This document shows, in pieces, positions 52,795 to 61,132 of a DNA stretch of 64,000 bases. The position numbers were made by a program, and so were the translations under genes. The notes under the pieces are model-generated. The model made no database searches. It saw only the letters and a list, made by a program, of their open reading frames with translations, and had not been told where the DNA came from. Every line of letters starts with the position of its first letter. Position 1 is the first letter of the stretch. This stretch comes from Galbitalea soli (GTDB lineage: Bacteria; Actinomycetota; Actinomycetes; Actinomycetales; Microbacteriaceae). The stretch lies in assembly GCF_010686725.1 (NCBI RefSeq), contig NZ_JAAGWZ010000002.1, positions 794,855 to 858,854 of the forward strand, written 5' to 3'.

Positions 52795-55365
52795 ATGGTG
52801 AATACAAACGAAGACAGCAACACCCCCTCAGAAGCACCGAAGAAGCGCTCGCGACTGTTCGGCGGACGCCGATCGGCCGCCGATCACGTCAACGCGAACC
52901 AGACCGCTCCCGGCCTCGCGGCCGACGGTGGCGCTCCGGTCGCGGCCCCGGCTGACACTCAGGCCGCTGACACTCAGGCCGGCGACAGTCAGGCGGCCGG
53001 CATAAGCGCCCCGGCGGCAACGTCCGCCGCCGAGACCACAGTCCCCGCCGACAAGCCGGCCGCCCGCACCCGGGCGCCGCGCAAGACCGCGGCGGCAGCG
53101 ACCACTGCGGACGCGACCACCGCCGGCTTCTCCGCCGCCGCCGAGTCGTCCGCCGGCGAGGCCCCGGCTCCCGAGGCGAGCGCCGAGCCGGCACCGCCGA
53201 CGACGCGCCGCAAGCCGCCGCTTCCCACGACCTCGCTGCTGTTCCAGGCGCCCGACCTGCCGACCATGGTGCCGCCGCGCGCCCCGGCCCGCGGTCAGGA
53301 CGATGCCGAACCCCAGCCGAACTCCGGTGACGAGCAGGGCACGCCCCGTCGTCGTTCGCGTCGCCGCCCGGGCGAGGAACTGCGCGAGGGCGACACCGCC
53401 CCCGGCGTCGTCGTCAAGGTGCGCCAGCCGCGGCAGGCACCCGAACCCATCACCGAGCCGCAGCGTGTGAAGGGCTCCACCCGTCTCGAGGCGAAGAAGC
53501 AGCGCCGTCGCGACGGCCGCGACGCGGGACGCCGCCGCCCGGTGGTCACCGAGGCGGAGTTCCTGGCCCGCCGCGAGAGCGTCGACCGCGTCATGGTCGT
53601 GCGCTCCGGCAACGGGCGCATCCAGATCGGCGTGCTCGAAGACGGTGTGCTCGTCGAGCACTACGTGGCGAAGGCCGCCGAGGCGAGCCTCATCGGCAAC
53701 GTCTACCTCGGGCGGGTGCAGAACGTGCTCCCCAGCATGGAGGCGGCATTCGTCGACATCGGTCGCGGCCGCAACGCGGTGCTCTACTCCGGCGAGGTCG
53801 ACTGGGATGCCGCGGCCGCCGAGAGTTCATCGAGCAACCAGCCCCGGCGCATCGAGCTCGCGCTCAAGCCCGGCGACCGCGTGCTCGTGCAGGTCACGAA
53901 AGACCCGGTCGGGCACAAGGGCGCGCGGCTCACGAGCCAGGTCAGCCTGCCGGGCCGTTACCTCGTCTACGTGCCCAACGGCTCCATGAACGGCATCAGC
54001 CGGAAACTCCCCGACACCGAGCGCGCCCGGCTGAAGGCGATCCTCAAGCAGGTGCTTCCCGAGAACGTGGGCGTCATCGTGCGCACGGCGTCGGAGGGAG
54101 CGACCGAGGAGCAGCTGACGCTCGACGTCAACCGCCTCACGGCGCAGTGGGCCGAGATCAGCCGACTCGTCGAGACCTCGCAGGCGCCCGTGCTCCTGCA
54201 CAGCGAGCCCGACCTGCTGGTCAAGATCGTCCGCGATGTCTTCAACGAGGACTTCCAGAAGCTCGTGATCGCCGGCGATGACGCGCAGGCGACCATCGAG
54301 ACCTACCTCCGCTCCGTGGCGCCCGATCTTCTCGACCGCGTCGAGAAGTACGAGGGTCAGGGCGACGCCTTCGACGCCTACCGCATCAGCGAACAGATCG
54401 AGAAGGCGCTCGACCGCAAGGTGTGGCTGCCCTCCGGCGGTTCGCTCGTGATCGACCGCACCGAGGCGATGACCGTCGTCGACGTCAACACCGGCAAGTT
54501 CGTCGGCTCGGGCGGCAACCTCGAGGAGACGGTCACCAAGAACAACCTGGAGGCCGCCGAGGAGATCGTGCGCCAGCTCCGGCTGCGCGACATCGGCGGC
54601 ATCATCGTGGTCGACTTCATCGACATGGTGCTCGAGTCCAACCGCGACCTCGTGCTGCGCCGTCTCGTCGAGTGCCTCAGCCGCGACCGCACCAAGCACC
54701 AGGTCGCCGAGGTCACCAGCCTCGGTCTCGTGCAGATGACGCGCAAGAAGCTCGGGCTCGGGCTGATCGAGTCGTTCAGCGAGCCCTGCGAGCACTGTGC
54801 GGGTCGGGGCATCATCATCCACCACGACCCGGTCACGCGTCACCGCCAGACCCCGCAGCAGCAGCCGGAGGGCTCGGGCAATGGTCGCCGCGGTCGCGGT
54901 GGCCGCGGTTCGGGCGGCCAGGGCTCGGCCCCCACCGCGCCGCGCAGCAGTCAGGCGCCCGCGAACGGAGCGAACGGCACCCACGCGATCACCGAGGACG
55001 TGCGCCACGCGCTCGCGCAGATCGCCGCGAGCACGGTGCACACCGACCACGCCGCCGAACCGGTGGCGCAGACCCCCGTCGTGAGCGCGTCGGAGGCACC
55101 GGCGGCGCCCAGCCCGGCAGTCGACGAGCCGAAGGCCGCCGCCGAGGCCGCCGTCGCCATTCTCGACATCCCCGTGCCGGTCGTCGCGCCGCAGCGCCAG
55201 CAGCGCCGCATCAGCACGAAGGATGCGGAGCAGATCCTCGACTCCGTGCTCGACGCGCTGCCAGAGCCGAAGCAGCCGGGCCAGGGGCGTTCGCGCACCT
55301 CGCGCCGGGCGTCCAGCACCGGCGGCGGAATCGTGACGACCGAGTCGGGCGCCGCCGACAGTTGA
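52795..55365 (+). CDS. rne: Ribonuclease E/G
   Basis: 856-residue endoribonuclease that starts mRNA turnover and matures rRNA. The first 230 residues are an Ala/Pro-rich disordered extension typical of actinobacteria. The S1 domain follows (YLGRVQNVLPSMEAAFVDIGRGRNAVLY). The catalytic Mg site is in MTVVDVNTGKFVG (about 562) and GGIIVVDFIDM (about 607), and the zinc-link cysteines in EPCEHCAGRG (about 664-667). A disordered Gly/Arg tail ends in helical segments. The ATG at 52795 is 10 nt after AAGGAG; a frame to 52765 has no such site. The long leader may allow autoregulation. Confidence 0.96.
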   Translation: MVNTNEDSNTPSEAPKKRSRLFGGRRSAADHVNANQTAPGLAADGGAPVAAPADTQAADTQAGDSQAAGISAPAATSAAETTVPADKPAARTRAPRKTAAAATTADATTAGFSAAAESSAGEAPAPEASAEPAPPTTRRKPPLPTTSLLFQAPDLPTMVPPRAPARGQDDAEPQPNSGDEQGTPRRRSRRRPGEELREGDTAPGVVVKVRQPRQAPEPITEPQRVKGSTRLEAKKQRRRDGRDAGRRRPVVTEAEFLARRESVDRVMVVRSGNGRIQIGVLEDGVLVEHYVAKAAEASLIGNVYLGRVQNVLPSMEAAFVDIGRGRNAVLYSGEVDWDAAAAESSSSNQPRRIELALKPGDRVLVQVTKDPVGHKGARLTSQVSLPGRYLVYVPNGSMNGISRKLPDTERARLKAILKQVLPENVGVIVRTASEGATEEQLTLDVNRLTAQWAEISRLVETSQAPVLLHSEPDLLVKIVRDVFNEDFQKLVIAGDDAQATIETYLRSVAPDLLDRVEKYEGQGDAFDAYRISEQIEKALDRKVWLPSGGSLVIDRTEAMTVVDVNTGKFVGSGGNLEETVTKNNLEAAEEIVRQLRLRDIGGIIVVDFIDMVLESNRDLVLRRLVECLSRDRTKHQVAEVTSLGLVQMTRKKLGLGLIESFSEPCEHCAGRGIIIHHDPVTRHRQTPQQQPEGSGNGRRGRGGRGSGGQGSAPTAPRSSQAPANGANGTHAITEDVRHALAQIAASTVHTDHAAEPVAQTPVVSASEAPAAPSPAVDEPKAAAEAAVAILDIPVPVVAPQRQQRRISTKDAEQILDSVLDALPEPKQPGQGRSRTSRRASSTGGGIVTTESGAADS

Positions 55366-55411
55366 CGCCGTCGCCCGGGTTCCCGCTCCGGCGGTGAGCC
55401 CGGGGCCGCGA

Positions 55412-55463
55412 GGCCCCGGGGGCCGCTACGGCCCGGGGGCCGCTACAGCCCGGGGGCTGCGGG
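55412..55463. repeat. 17-bp GC-only tandem repeat after rne
   Basis: Three units of GGCCCGGGGGCCGCTAC-type sequence begin at 55413, 55430 and 55447. Each has a GGCCCCGGGGGCC-like palindrome able to form stable hairpins, so the array may end transcription of both rne and the convergent DUF4031 gene. Confidence 0.7.
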
Positions 55464-55470
55464 GCCCGGT

Positions 55471-55743
55471 TCAGAGGCCGCGCTTCTCGCGCTGGGTGAC
55501 GCGGAGCCCGCTCGCCCGCAGGCGCTCGACCATCTGGCGCACCGTCACGGGTTCGGCACCGAGCGCCACGAGATCGTTCCACAGGTGGGCGGGTACGTCG
55601 TAGTGGTCGTGGTCGAAGCTTCGGTGGGGGAGCCCCGCCGCGCGGGCGAAGCTGTGCAGTTCATCCAGCGAGCTGTCGCTCACCAGGTGACCCCAGACCG
55701 TGTCGTGCGCCGGCCACATGGGCTCATCGATCAGCACCGTCAT
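55471..55743 (-). CDS. DUF4031 domain protein
   Basis: 90 residues starting MTVLIDEPMWPAHDTVWGHLVSD, the diagnostic N-terminus of DUF4031. HDHYDVPAHLWNDLVALGAEPVT and a basic C-terminus follow. The family is small, soluble and of unknown function, and several His and Asp residues could form a metal site. It is commonly found between rne and rplU in actinomycetes. The ATG is preceded by a -10 TACAAT ending 6 nt upstream, and there is no ribosome-binding site. Confidence 0.88.
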   Translation of the reverse strand: MTVLIDEPMWPAHDTVWGHLVSDSSLDELHSFARAAGLPHRSFDHDHYDVPAHLWNDLVALGAEPVTVRQMVERLRASGLRVTQREKRGL

Positions 55744-55749
55744 GGCCCG

Positions 55750-55755
55750 ATTGTA
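55750..55755 (-). promoter_or_regulatory. -10 hexamer TACAAT, leaderless promoter of the DUF4031 gene
   Basis: Close to the consensus TATAAT and ending exactly 6 nt before the ATG. Confidence 0.6.
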
Positions 55756-55839
55756 GGTCGAGGTCTGCGCGGTCGGGGGTGGTCGGCGGCTGCCGGTACG
55801 ATTGAGGCGAGGATGATCATCCCGTCCCTCCGGCTGCGT

Positions 55840-55869
55840 TTGACCGAAGCGCCGCCGAACACGTAGTAT
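55840..55869 (+). promoter_or_regulatory. Promoter of rplU-rpmA: TTGACC-18-TAGTAT
   Basis: -35 TTGACC at 55840-55845, 18-bp spacer, -10 TAGTAT at 55864-55869. Predicted transcription start about 55876, giving an 80-nt leader. Confidence 0.75.
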
Positions 55870-55874
55870 TGACC

Positions 55875-55913
55875 CTTGGTGTGTGCTGGGCCGAGCCCGC
55901 GTTCAACGCCAAG
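55875..55913 (+). promoter_or_regulatory. Structured leader stem of rplU
   Basis: CTTGGTGT (55875-55882) pairs with ACGCCAAG (55906-55913), with an internal GGGC-CGA-GCCC hairpin. A candidate autoregulatory element for the ribosomal-protein operon, by position only. Confidence 0.5.
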
Positions 55914-55955
55914 AGCTTAGTTCTACGAGTCAATCTTCCTAACAAAGGGTTTCAA

Positions 55956-56264
55956 GTGGTTTACGCAGTTGTGCGCGCCGGTGGTCGGCAGGAAAAGGTA
56001 GAGGTCGGCACGATTGTCGTCCTCGACCGCATCAAGGCCGATGACAACGGCAACATCCAGCTCGCGCCGGTGCTGCTCGTCGACGGTGACACGGTCACCC
56101 ACGATGCCAAGGCGCTCGCCAAGGTCACCGTGACGGCCGAGGTCGTCGGAGATCTCCGCGGCCCGAAGATCGTCATCCAGAAGTTCAAGAACAAGACCGG
56201 GTACAAGAAGCGCCAGGGCCACCGCCAGGAGCTCACCCGCGTCAAGATCACCAGCATCAAGTAG
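55956..56264 (+). CDS. rplU: 50S ribosomal protein L21
   Basis: 102 residues, the normal L21 length, starting with [17 protein letters not shown] after a GTG at 55956. The GTG is preceded by AAAGGG 6 nt away; a frame open from 55869 overlaps the promoter and leader and is rejected. The C-terminal [25 protein letters not shown] is the rRNA-binding region. It is co-transcribed with rpmA 20 bp downstream, as in most bacteria. Confidence 0.97.
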   Translation: MVYAVVRAGGRQEKVEVGTIVVLDRIKADDNGNIQLAPVLLVDGDTVTHDAKALAKVTVTAEVVGDLRGPKIVIQKFKNKTGYKKRQGHRQELTRVKITSIK

Positions 56265-56284
56265 TCGCAAGGAGTCGATAGCAG

Positions 56285-56536
56285 ATGGCACACAAAAAGG
56301 GCGCAAGCTCCACCCGCAACGGCCGTGACTCCAACGCCCAGTACCTGGGCGTGAAGCGCTACGGCGGCCAGGTCGTCAAGTCGGGCGAGATCCTCGTCCG
56401 CCAGCGCGGCACCCACTTCCACCCCGGCGCCAACGTCGGCCGTGGCGGCGACGACACCCTGTTCGCCCTCGCCGCTGGTGCGGTCGAGTTCGGCGCGAAG
56501 GGCGGCCGCAAGGTCGTCAACATCGTCACCGACTAG
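56285..56536 (+). CDS. rpmA: 50S ribosomal protein L27
   Basis: 83 residues starting [29 protein letters not shown]. The flexible N-terminus (AHKKG) reaches the peptidyl-transferase centre and needs no proteolytic trimming here, unlike the Firmicutes form. It is followed after 20 bp by a classical terminator that separates L21-L27 from obg. Confidence 0.97.
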   Translation: MAHKKGASSTRNGRDSNAQYLGVKRYGGQVVKSGEILVRQRGTHFHPGANVGRGGDDTLFALAAGAVEFGAKGGRKVVNIVTD

Positions 56537-56557
56537 TTTTCAGCACCACCAGCAGAG

Positions 56558-56588
56558 GCGAGCTTCGGCTCGCTTTTGTTGTTTGTGG
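56558..56588 (+). terminator. Rho-independent terminator after rpmA
   Basis: GCGAGC-TTCG-GCTCGC stem with a TTCG tetraloop followed by TTTTGTTGTTTG. The best classical terminator in the window. Confidence 0.92.
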
Positions 56589-56637
56589 CGGAGCGCGAGA
56601 CCGCGCATCCGACGATCAGAGAGAAGGAGCAATCGCC

Positions 56638-58185
56638 ATGGCAACGTTTGTTGACCAGGTGACCCTGCACCTTCGCGCGGGTCACGGAGGAAACGGCTGC
56701 GTCTCGGTACGCCGCGAGAAGTTCAAGCCCCTCGCCGGCCCCGACGGCGGCAACGGCGGCAACGGCGGCGACATCGTCCTCGTGAGCGACCCGCAGGTGA
56801 CCACCCTCCTCGGCTACCACCGCGCCCCGCATCGCAGCTCGGCCAACGGCGGACCGGGCATGGGCGACCACCGTGCCGGCGCGCACGGCGAGACTCTCGA
56901 GCTGCCCGTGCCCGTGGGCACCGTCGTTCACGACGCCGACGGGTCGGTGCTCATCGACCTCGACTCGCCGGGCATGCGCTACGTCGTCGCCCCGGCCGGC
57001 ATGGGCGGACTCGGCAACGCCGCGCTCGCGACCACGAAGCGCAAGGCGCCCGGTTTCGCGCTGCTCGGCACCGAGGGCTGGGAGGGCGACATCGTCCTCG
57101 AGCTCAAGACGGTCGCCGATGTGGCCTTCGTCGGCTATCCCTCCGCGGGCAAGTCGAGCCTCATCGCCGCGGTCTCGGCGGCGAAGCCCAAGATCGCCGA
57201 CTACCCCTTCACCACCCTGCACCCCAACCTCGGGGTGGTTCAGGCCGGCGAGGTGCGGTTCACCGTCGCCGATGTTCCGGGCCTCATCGAGGGGGCGAGC
57301 GAGGGCAAGGGGCTCGGCCTCGAGTTCCTTCGTCACGTCGAGCGCTGCACGGCGCTGCTGCACGTGCTCGACTGCGCGACACTCGAACCGGGTCGCGATC
57401 CCATCAGCGATCTGGACGTGATCCTCGCGGAGCTCGCCGCCTACCCGGTCCCGGATGGCCAGCTCCCGCTGCTCGACCGCCCCCAGCTCATCGCCCTCAA
57501 CAAGATCGACGTGCCCGAGGCGCGCGAGCTCGCCGAGTTCGTGCGACCGGAGCTCGAGGCGCGCGGCTACCGGGTGTTCGAGATCTCCGCGGTCTCCCGC
57601 GAGGGTCTGCGCGAGCTCAGCTACGCGCTCGCCGAGCTGGTCGAGGCCGACCGCGCGGTGAAGGCGCTCACGCCCGCGGCGCCGCGCATCGTCCTGCGGC
57701 CCCGCGGAGTCAGCGAGAACGCCTTCGAGATCAAGGTCGAGGGCGGCACCTACGGCAACGTCTACCGCATCCTGGGCACGAAGCCGGAGCGCTGGATCCA
57801 GCAGACCGACTTCACCAACGAGGAGGCCGTCGGATTCCTCGCCGACCGGCTCGCGAAGATCGGCATCGAAGACCAGTTGTTCAAGGCGGGTGCCGTGGCG
57901 GGATCCACCGTCATCATCGGTCCGGGCGATGGCATGGTCTTCGACTGGGAGCCGACCCTCACCTCCACCGCCGAGCTCATGACCGCGCCTCGCGGGACCG
58001 ACCCGCGCCTGCTCCAGAACGACCGTCCCACGCACGGCACCCGACGCCAGACCTACCTCGAGCGGATGGACGCGAAGGCGGCCGCCCGCGCCGAGCTCGA
58101 GGCCGAGCGCAAGGCGGGGCTCTGGCGCGACGACGAGGGCTTCGCCATCCAGAAGGCCGGTGACGAGGAGGCGAGCGATGACTGA
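56638..58185 (+). CDS. obg: GTPase Obg/CgtA
   Basis: 515-residue ribosome-assembly and stress GTPase. The glycine-rich Obg fold is at the N-terminus ([32 protein letters not shown]). The G domain has G1 GYPSAGKSS at about 164, DVPGLIEGA (G3) and NKIDVPE (G4). The C-terminal OCT domain (residues about 350-430) is present, followed by an extra 80 residues common in actinobacteria. The ATG has AAGGAG 9 nt upstream. It overlaps proB by 8 nt. Confidence 0.97.
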   Translation: MATFVDQVTLHLRAGHGGNGCVSVRREKFKPLAGPDGGNGGNGGDIVLVSDPQVTTLLGYHRAPHRSSANGGPGMGDHRAGAHGETLELPVPVGTVVHDADGSVLIDLDSPGMRYVVAPAGMGGLGNAALATTKRKAPGFALLGTEGWEGDIVLELKTVADVAFVGYPSAGKSSLIAAVSAAKPKIADYPFTTLHPNLGVVQAGEVRFTVADVPGLIEGASEGKGLGLEFLRHVERCTALLHVLDCATLEPGRDPISDLDVILAELAAYPVPDGQLPLLDRPQLIALNKIDVPEARELAEFVRPELEARGYRVFEISAVSREGLRELSYALAELVEADRAVKALTPAAPRIVLRPRGVSENAFEIKVEGGTYGNVYRILGTKPERWIQQTDFTNEEAVGFLADRLAKIGIEDQLFKAGAVAGSTVIIGPGDGMVFDWEPTLTSTAELMTAPRGTDPRLLQNDRPTHGTRRQTYLERMDAKAAARAELEAERKAGLWRDDEGFAIQKAGDEEASDD

Positions 58186-58972
58186 CGCCGTGCTCTCGCG
58201 CGAGGGGCTCGCCACCGCGAAGCGCATCGTCGTCAAGGTCGGCTCGTCGTCCATCAGCGGGGCGAACGCCGCGCAGATCGGGCCGCTGGTCGACGCTCTC
58301 GCGGCGGCGCACGCGCGGGGGGCGGAGGTCATCCTCGTGTCGTCGGGGGCGATCGCGACCGGCATGCCGTTCCTTCAGCTGGATGCCCGACCCACCGACC
58401 TCGCCACGCAGCAGGCCGCCGCTGCCGTGGGCCAGAACATCCTGATCTACCGCTACCAGGAGAGCCTCCGCCGGTACTCCATCGTCGCCGGCCAAGTGCT
58501 CCTGACCGCGGGCGACATGGAGACCCCCTCGCATCGCAGCAACGCGCAGCGGGCCATGGAGCGGCTGCTCGGGCTGCGGATCCTGCCCATCGTCAACGAG
58601 AACGACACGGTCGCGACCCACGAGATCCGCTTCGGCGACAACGACCGGCTGGCGGCGCTCGTCGCGGAGCTGGTCGCCGCCGACGCGCTCGTGCTGCTCT
58701 CCGACGTCGACGCGCTCTACACGCGGCCGCCGCACGAGCCGGGGGCCGTGCGCATCGACCACGTCGGTTTCGACGACGACCTGCTGGGTGTCACGTTCGG
58801 CGACATCGGGGCTGCGGGCGTCGGTACCGGGGGAGCGGGCACGAAGGTCGCGGCGGCCAAGCACGCCGCCGCCGCCGGAACGCCCGTGCTGCTCACCTCT
58901 GCGGCGAAGGTGGCGGATGCCCTGACCGGGCTCCCCGTCGGCACCTGGTTCGACGCCGCGCCCCGCGGCTGA
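58178..58972 (+). CDS. proB: Glutamate 5-kinase, short form without PUA domain
   Basis: 264-residue amino-acid kinase making gamma-glutamyl phosphate, the first step to proline. It begins [15 protein letters not shown], continues with [12 protein letters not shown] and [27 protein letters not shown], and ends with [27 protein letters not shown]. It stops before any PUA domain, which E. coli ProB (367 residues) has, so feedback or oligomerisation may differ. The ATG at 58178 overlaps the obg stop (ATGACTGA). A frame start at 58160 would only lengthen the overlap. Confidence 0.95.
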   Translation: MTDAVLSREGLATAKRIVVKVGSSSISGANAAQIGPLVDALAAAHARGAEVILVSSGAIATGMPFLQLDARPTDLATQQAAAAVGQNILIYRYQESLRRYSIVAGQVLLTAGDMETPSHRSNAQRAMERLLGLRILPIVNENDTVATHEIRFGDNDRLAALVAELVAADALVLLSDVDALYTRPPHEPGAVRIDHVGFDDDLLGVTFGDIGAAGVGTGGAGTKVAAAKHAAAAGTPVLLTSAAKVADALTGLPVGTWFDAAPRG

Positions 58973-58986
58973 GCGGCGCGCCGTTC

Positions 58987-58992
58987 TACACT
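58987..58992 (+). promoter_or_regulatory. -10 hexamer TACACT, leaderless-type promoter of proA
   Basis: It ends exactly 6 nt before the proA ATG, allowing proA to be transcribed apart from obg-proB. Confidence 0.5.
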
Positions 58993-58998
58993 TGCCGC

Positions 58999-60270
58999 AT
59001 GGCTGTTGAGACCGCGCTGATCGCCCCTTCCTTCACCGACAAGCTCGACGCGTCGCGCGTCGCGTCGCGGGTGCTCGCCCAGGCGACCACCGCGCAGAAG
59101 AACCGCGCGCTCGAGGCGATCGGCGACGCGGTCATCGCGGGGGCCGAGCGCATCCTTGCCGCGAACGAGCTCGATCTCGCGAACGCGCGGGAGAACGGAC
59201 TCAGCGCGGGAATGCAGGACCGGCTGCGCCTCGACGTCGGCCGGCTGGAGGGTCTGCGCGCGGCCGTGCGCCAGATCGCCACGCTCACCGACCCGGTGGG
59301 CCAGACGATTCGCGGTTCGGTGCTGCCGAATGGCTTGAACGTGACCCAGGTCCGCGTGCCCTTCGGCGTCGTCGGCGCGATCTACGAGGCCCGCCCCAAC
59401 GTGACCATCGATATCGCCGCGCTGGCGCTCAAGAGCGGCAACGCCGTCGTGCTGCGCGGCGGTTCGGCCGCCGAGAACACCAACCGCGTGCTCGTGGAGC
59501 TGCTGCAGGCCGCGATTGCGGGCGAGGGCGTGCCCGCCGAGGCGATCCAGACCATCGACGAGTTCGGTCGGGAGGGCGCACGCCAGCTGATGCAGGCCCG
59601 CGGGCAGGTCGACGTGCTCATTCCGCGGGGCAGCGCCGACCTCATCAACACGGTCGTGACCGAGTCGCGGGTTCCCGTGATCGAGACCGGCGCCGGCGTC
59701 GTACACATCTACCTCGATGAGTCCGCGGACACGCAGACGGCCATCGAGATCGTCAGCAACGCGAAGGTGCAGCGTCCCAGCGTCTGCAACGCGCTCGAGA
59801 CGCTCCTCGTGCACTCGGCCGCGGCGGAGCGACTGCTGCCGCCGGTACTGGGGCGGCTTCGGGAGCAGGGGGTGGTCATCCACGCGGATGACCGCACGAG
59901 CGCCCTCGTCTCCGACACCGTTCCCGCCACCGAGGAGGACTGGTCGACCGAGCACATGTCGCTCGACCTCTCGGTGCGAGTGGTGGACGACCTCGACGCC
60001 GCGCTCGAGCACATCCAGCGCTACTCCACCCACCACACGGAGTCGATCCTCACGAACGACCTCGCCCGGGCGGAGCGGTTCCTGGCCGAGGTGGATTCCG
60101 CCGTCGTCATGGTCAACGCCTCCACCCGGTTCACCGACGGGGGCGAGTTCGGTTTCGGCGCGGAGGTCGGCATCTCGACCCAGAAGCTGCATGCCCGTGG
60201 CCCCATGGGCCTCCCCGAGCTCACGAGCACGAAGTGGATTGTGCGCGGCTCGGGCCAGGTGCGCGGCTAG
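58999..60270 (+). CDS. proA: Glutamate-5-semialdehyde dehydrogenase (gamma-glutamyl phosphate reductase)
   Basis: 423-residue NADPH-dependent reductase, second step of proline synthesis. The catalytic cysteine is Cys263 in QRPSVCNALETLLVH. The N-terminal LAQATTAQKNRALEAIGDAV and the cofactor-domain stretches VPFGVVGAIYEARPNVT and GNAVVLRGGSAA are family hallmarks, as is the C-terminal EFGFGAEVGISTQKLHARGPMGL. Length is normal. It lies 26 bp after proB with its own -10. Confidence 0.96.
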   Translation: MAVETALIAPSFTDKLDASRVASRVLAQATTAQKNRALEAIGDAVIAGAERILAANELDLANARENGLSAGMQDRLRLDVGRLEGLRAAVRQIATLTDPVGQTIRGSVLPNGLNVTQVRVPFGVVGAIYEARPNVTIDIAALALKSGNAVVLRGGSAAENTNRVLVELLQAAIAGEGVPAEAIQTIDEFGREGARQLMQARGQVDVLIPRGSADLINTVVTESRVPVIETGAGVVHIYLDESADTQTAIEIVSNAKVQRPSVCNALETLLVHSAAAERLLPPVLGRLREQGVVIHADDRTSALVSDTVPATEEDWSTEHMSLDLSVRVVDDLDAALEHIQRYSTHHTESILTNDLARAERFLAEVDSAVVMVNASTRFTDGGEFGFGAEVGISTQKLHARGPMGLPELTSTKWIVRGSGQVRG

Positions 60271-60298
60271 AATTTCAGTAGTTCTGAACGGAGACTCC

Positions 60299-60502
60299 AT
60301 GCACCTGCTGGCCACCATCCTTGTCGCCGCCGAGGCGAAGGCCCCGCTGCTCATGCCGCCCATCGCGTTCGCGGGGATCGCGTTCGCCGTGTTCCTCGCC
60401 CTCGGGGTGGTCACCTGGAGCTACCGCGATGTGGCGCACCGCCACCAGGACAAGTTTCAGGGTGGCGTGAACGACCACCAGCACACCGGCGCCGGCCACT
60501 AA
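60299..60502 (+). CDS. Small single-pass membrane protein between proA and nadD
   Basis: 67 residues from the ATG at 60299, with GGAGA upstream. A short N-terminal hydrophobic stretch is followed by a clear transmembrane helix (AFAGIAFAVFLALGVVTW) and a polar, His-rich tail (HRHQDKFQGGVNDHQHTGAGH). A possible -10 TAGAAT lies at 60268-60273. I have the impression that such a small gene is common next to nadD in actinomycetes. The function is unknown. Confidence 0.75.
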   Translation: MHLLATILVAAEAKAPLLMPPIAFAGIAFAVFLALGVVTWSYRDVAHRHQDKFQGGVNDHQHTGAGH

Positions 60503-60514
60503 GAGCCGCACCGC

Positions 60515-61132
60515 ATGCCCGACAGCGCACTCGACGCGCAGGCGACCCGCCGAGCGCGCGTGGGCGTGATGGGCGGCACCTTCGACCCCATCCACAACGG
60601 CCACCTCGTGGCTGCCAGCGAGGTGCAGCAGAAGTTCGACCTCGACGAGGTCATCTTCGTCCCCACGGGCCAGCCCTGGATGAAGCCCAAGGTCACCGAT
60701 GGCGAGCATCGCTACCTGATGACGGTCATCGCCACGGCGGCCAATCCGCGCTTCACCGTGAGCCGGGTCGACATCGATCGCACCGGCCCCACCTACACGA
60801 TCGACACCCTGAGGGATCTCCGGCGGCAGCGCCCCGATGCCGACCTGTTCTTCATCTCGGGCGCCGACGCGATCGCCCAGATCCTGGAGTGGAAGGACGT
60901 CGCGGAGCTCTGGTCGCTCGCCCATTTCGTCGCCGTCTCGCGTCCGGGACACGACCTCGCCATTAGCGCATTGCCGGAGCAGGGCGTAAGCTCGCTAGAA
61001 GTCCCCGCGCTGGCGATATCCTCAACGGATTGTCGGAACAGGGTGAGCCGGGGATTTCCCGTCTGGTATTTGGTTCCCGATGGTGTCGTTCAGTACATCT
61101 CCAAGCACCACTTGTATCGGAGTATTGCATGA
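60515..61132 (+). CDS. nadD: Nicotinate-nucleotide adenylyltransferase
   Basis: 205-residue enzyme joining nicotinate mononucleotide and ATP to form deamido-NAD. The nucleotidyltransferase motif [11 protein letters not shown] is at about residues 20-30, and the C-terminal motif [11 protein letters not shown] corresponds to the second ATP-binding SxTxxR-type site. A 15-residue N-terminal extension precedes the fold. It starts 12 bp after the small membrane protein, and the stop overlaps the ATG of the next gene in ATGA. Confidence 0.95.
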   Translation: MPDSALDAQATRRARVGVMGGTFDPIHNGHLVAASEVQQKFDLDEVIFVPTGQPWMKPKVTDGEHRYLMTVIATAANPRFTVSRVDIDRTGPTYTIDTLRDLRRQRPDADLFFISGADAIAQILEWKDVAELWSLAHFVAVSRPGHDLAISALPEQGVSSLEVPALAISSTDCRNRVSRGFPVWYLVPDGVVQYISKHHLYRSIA

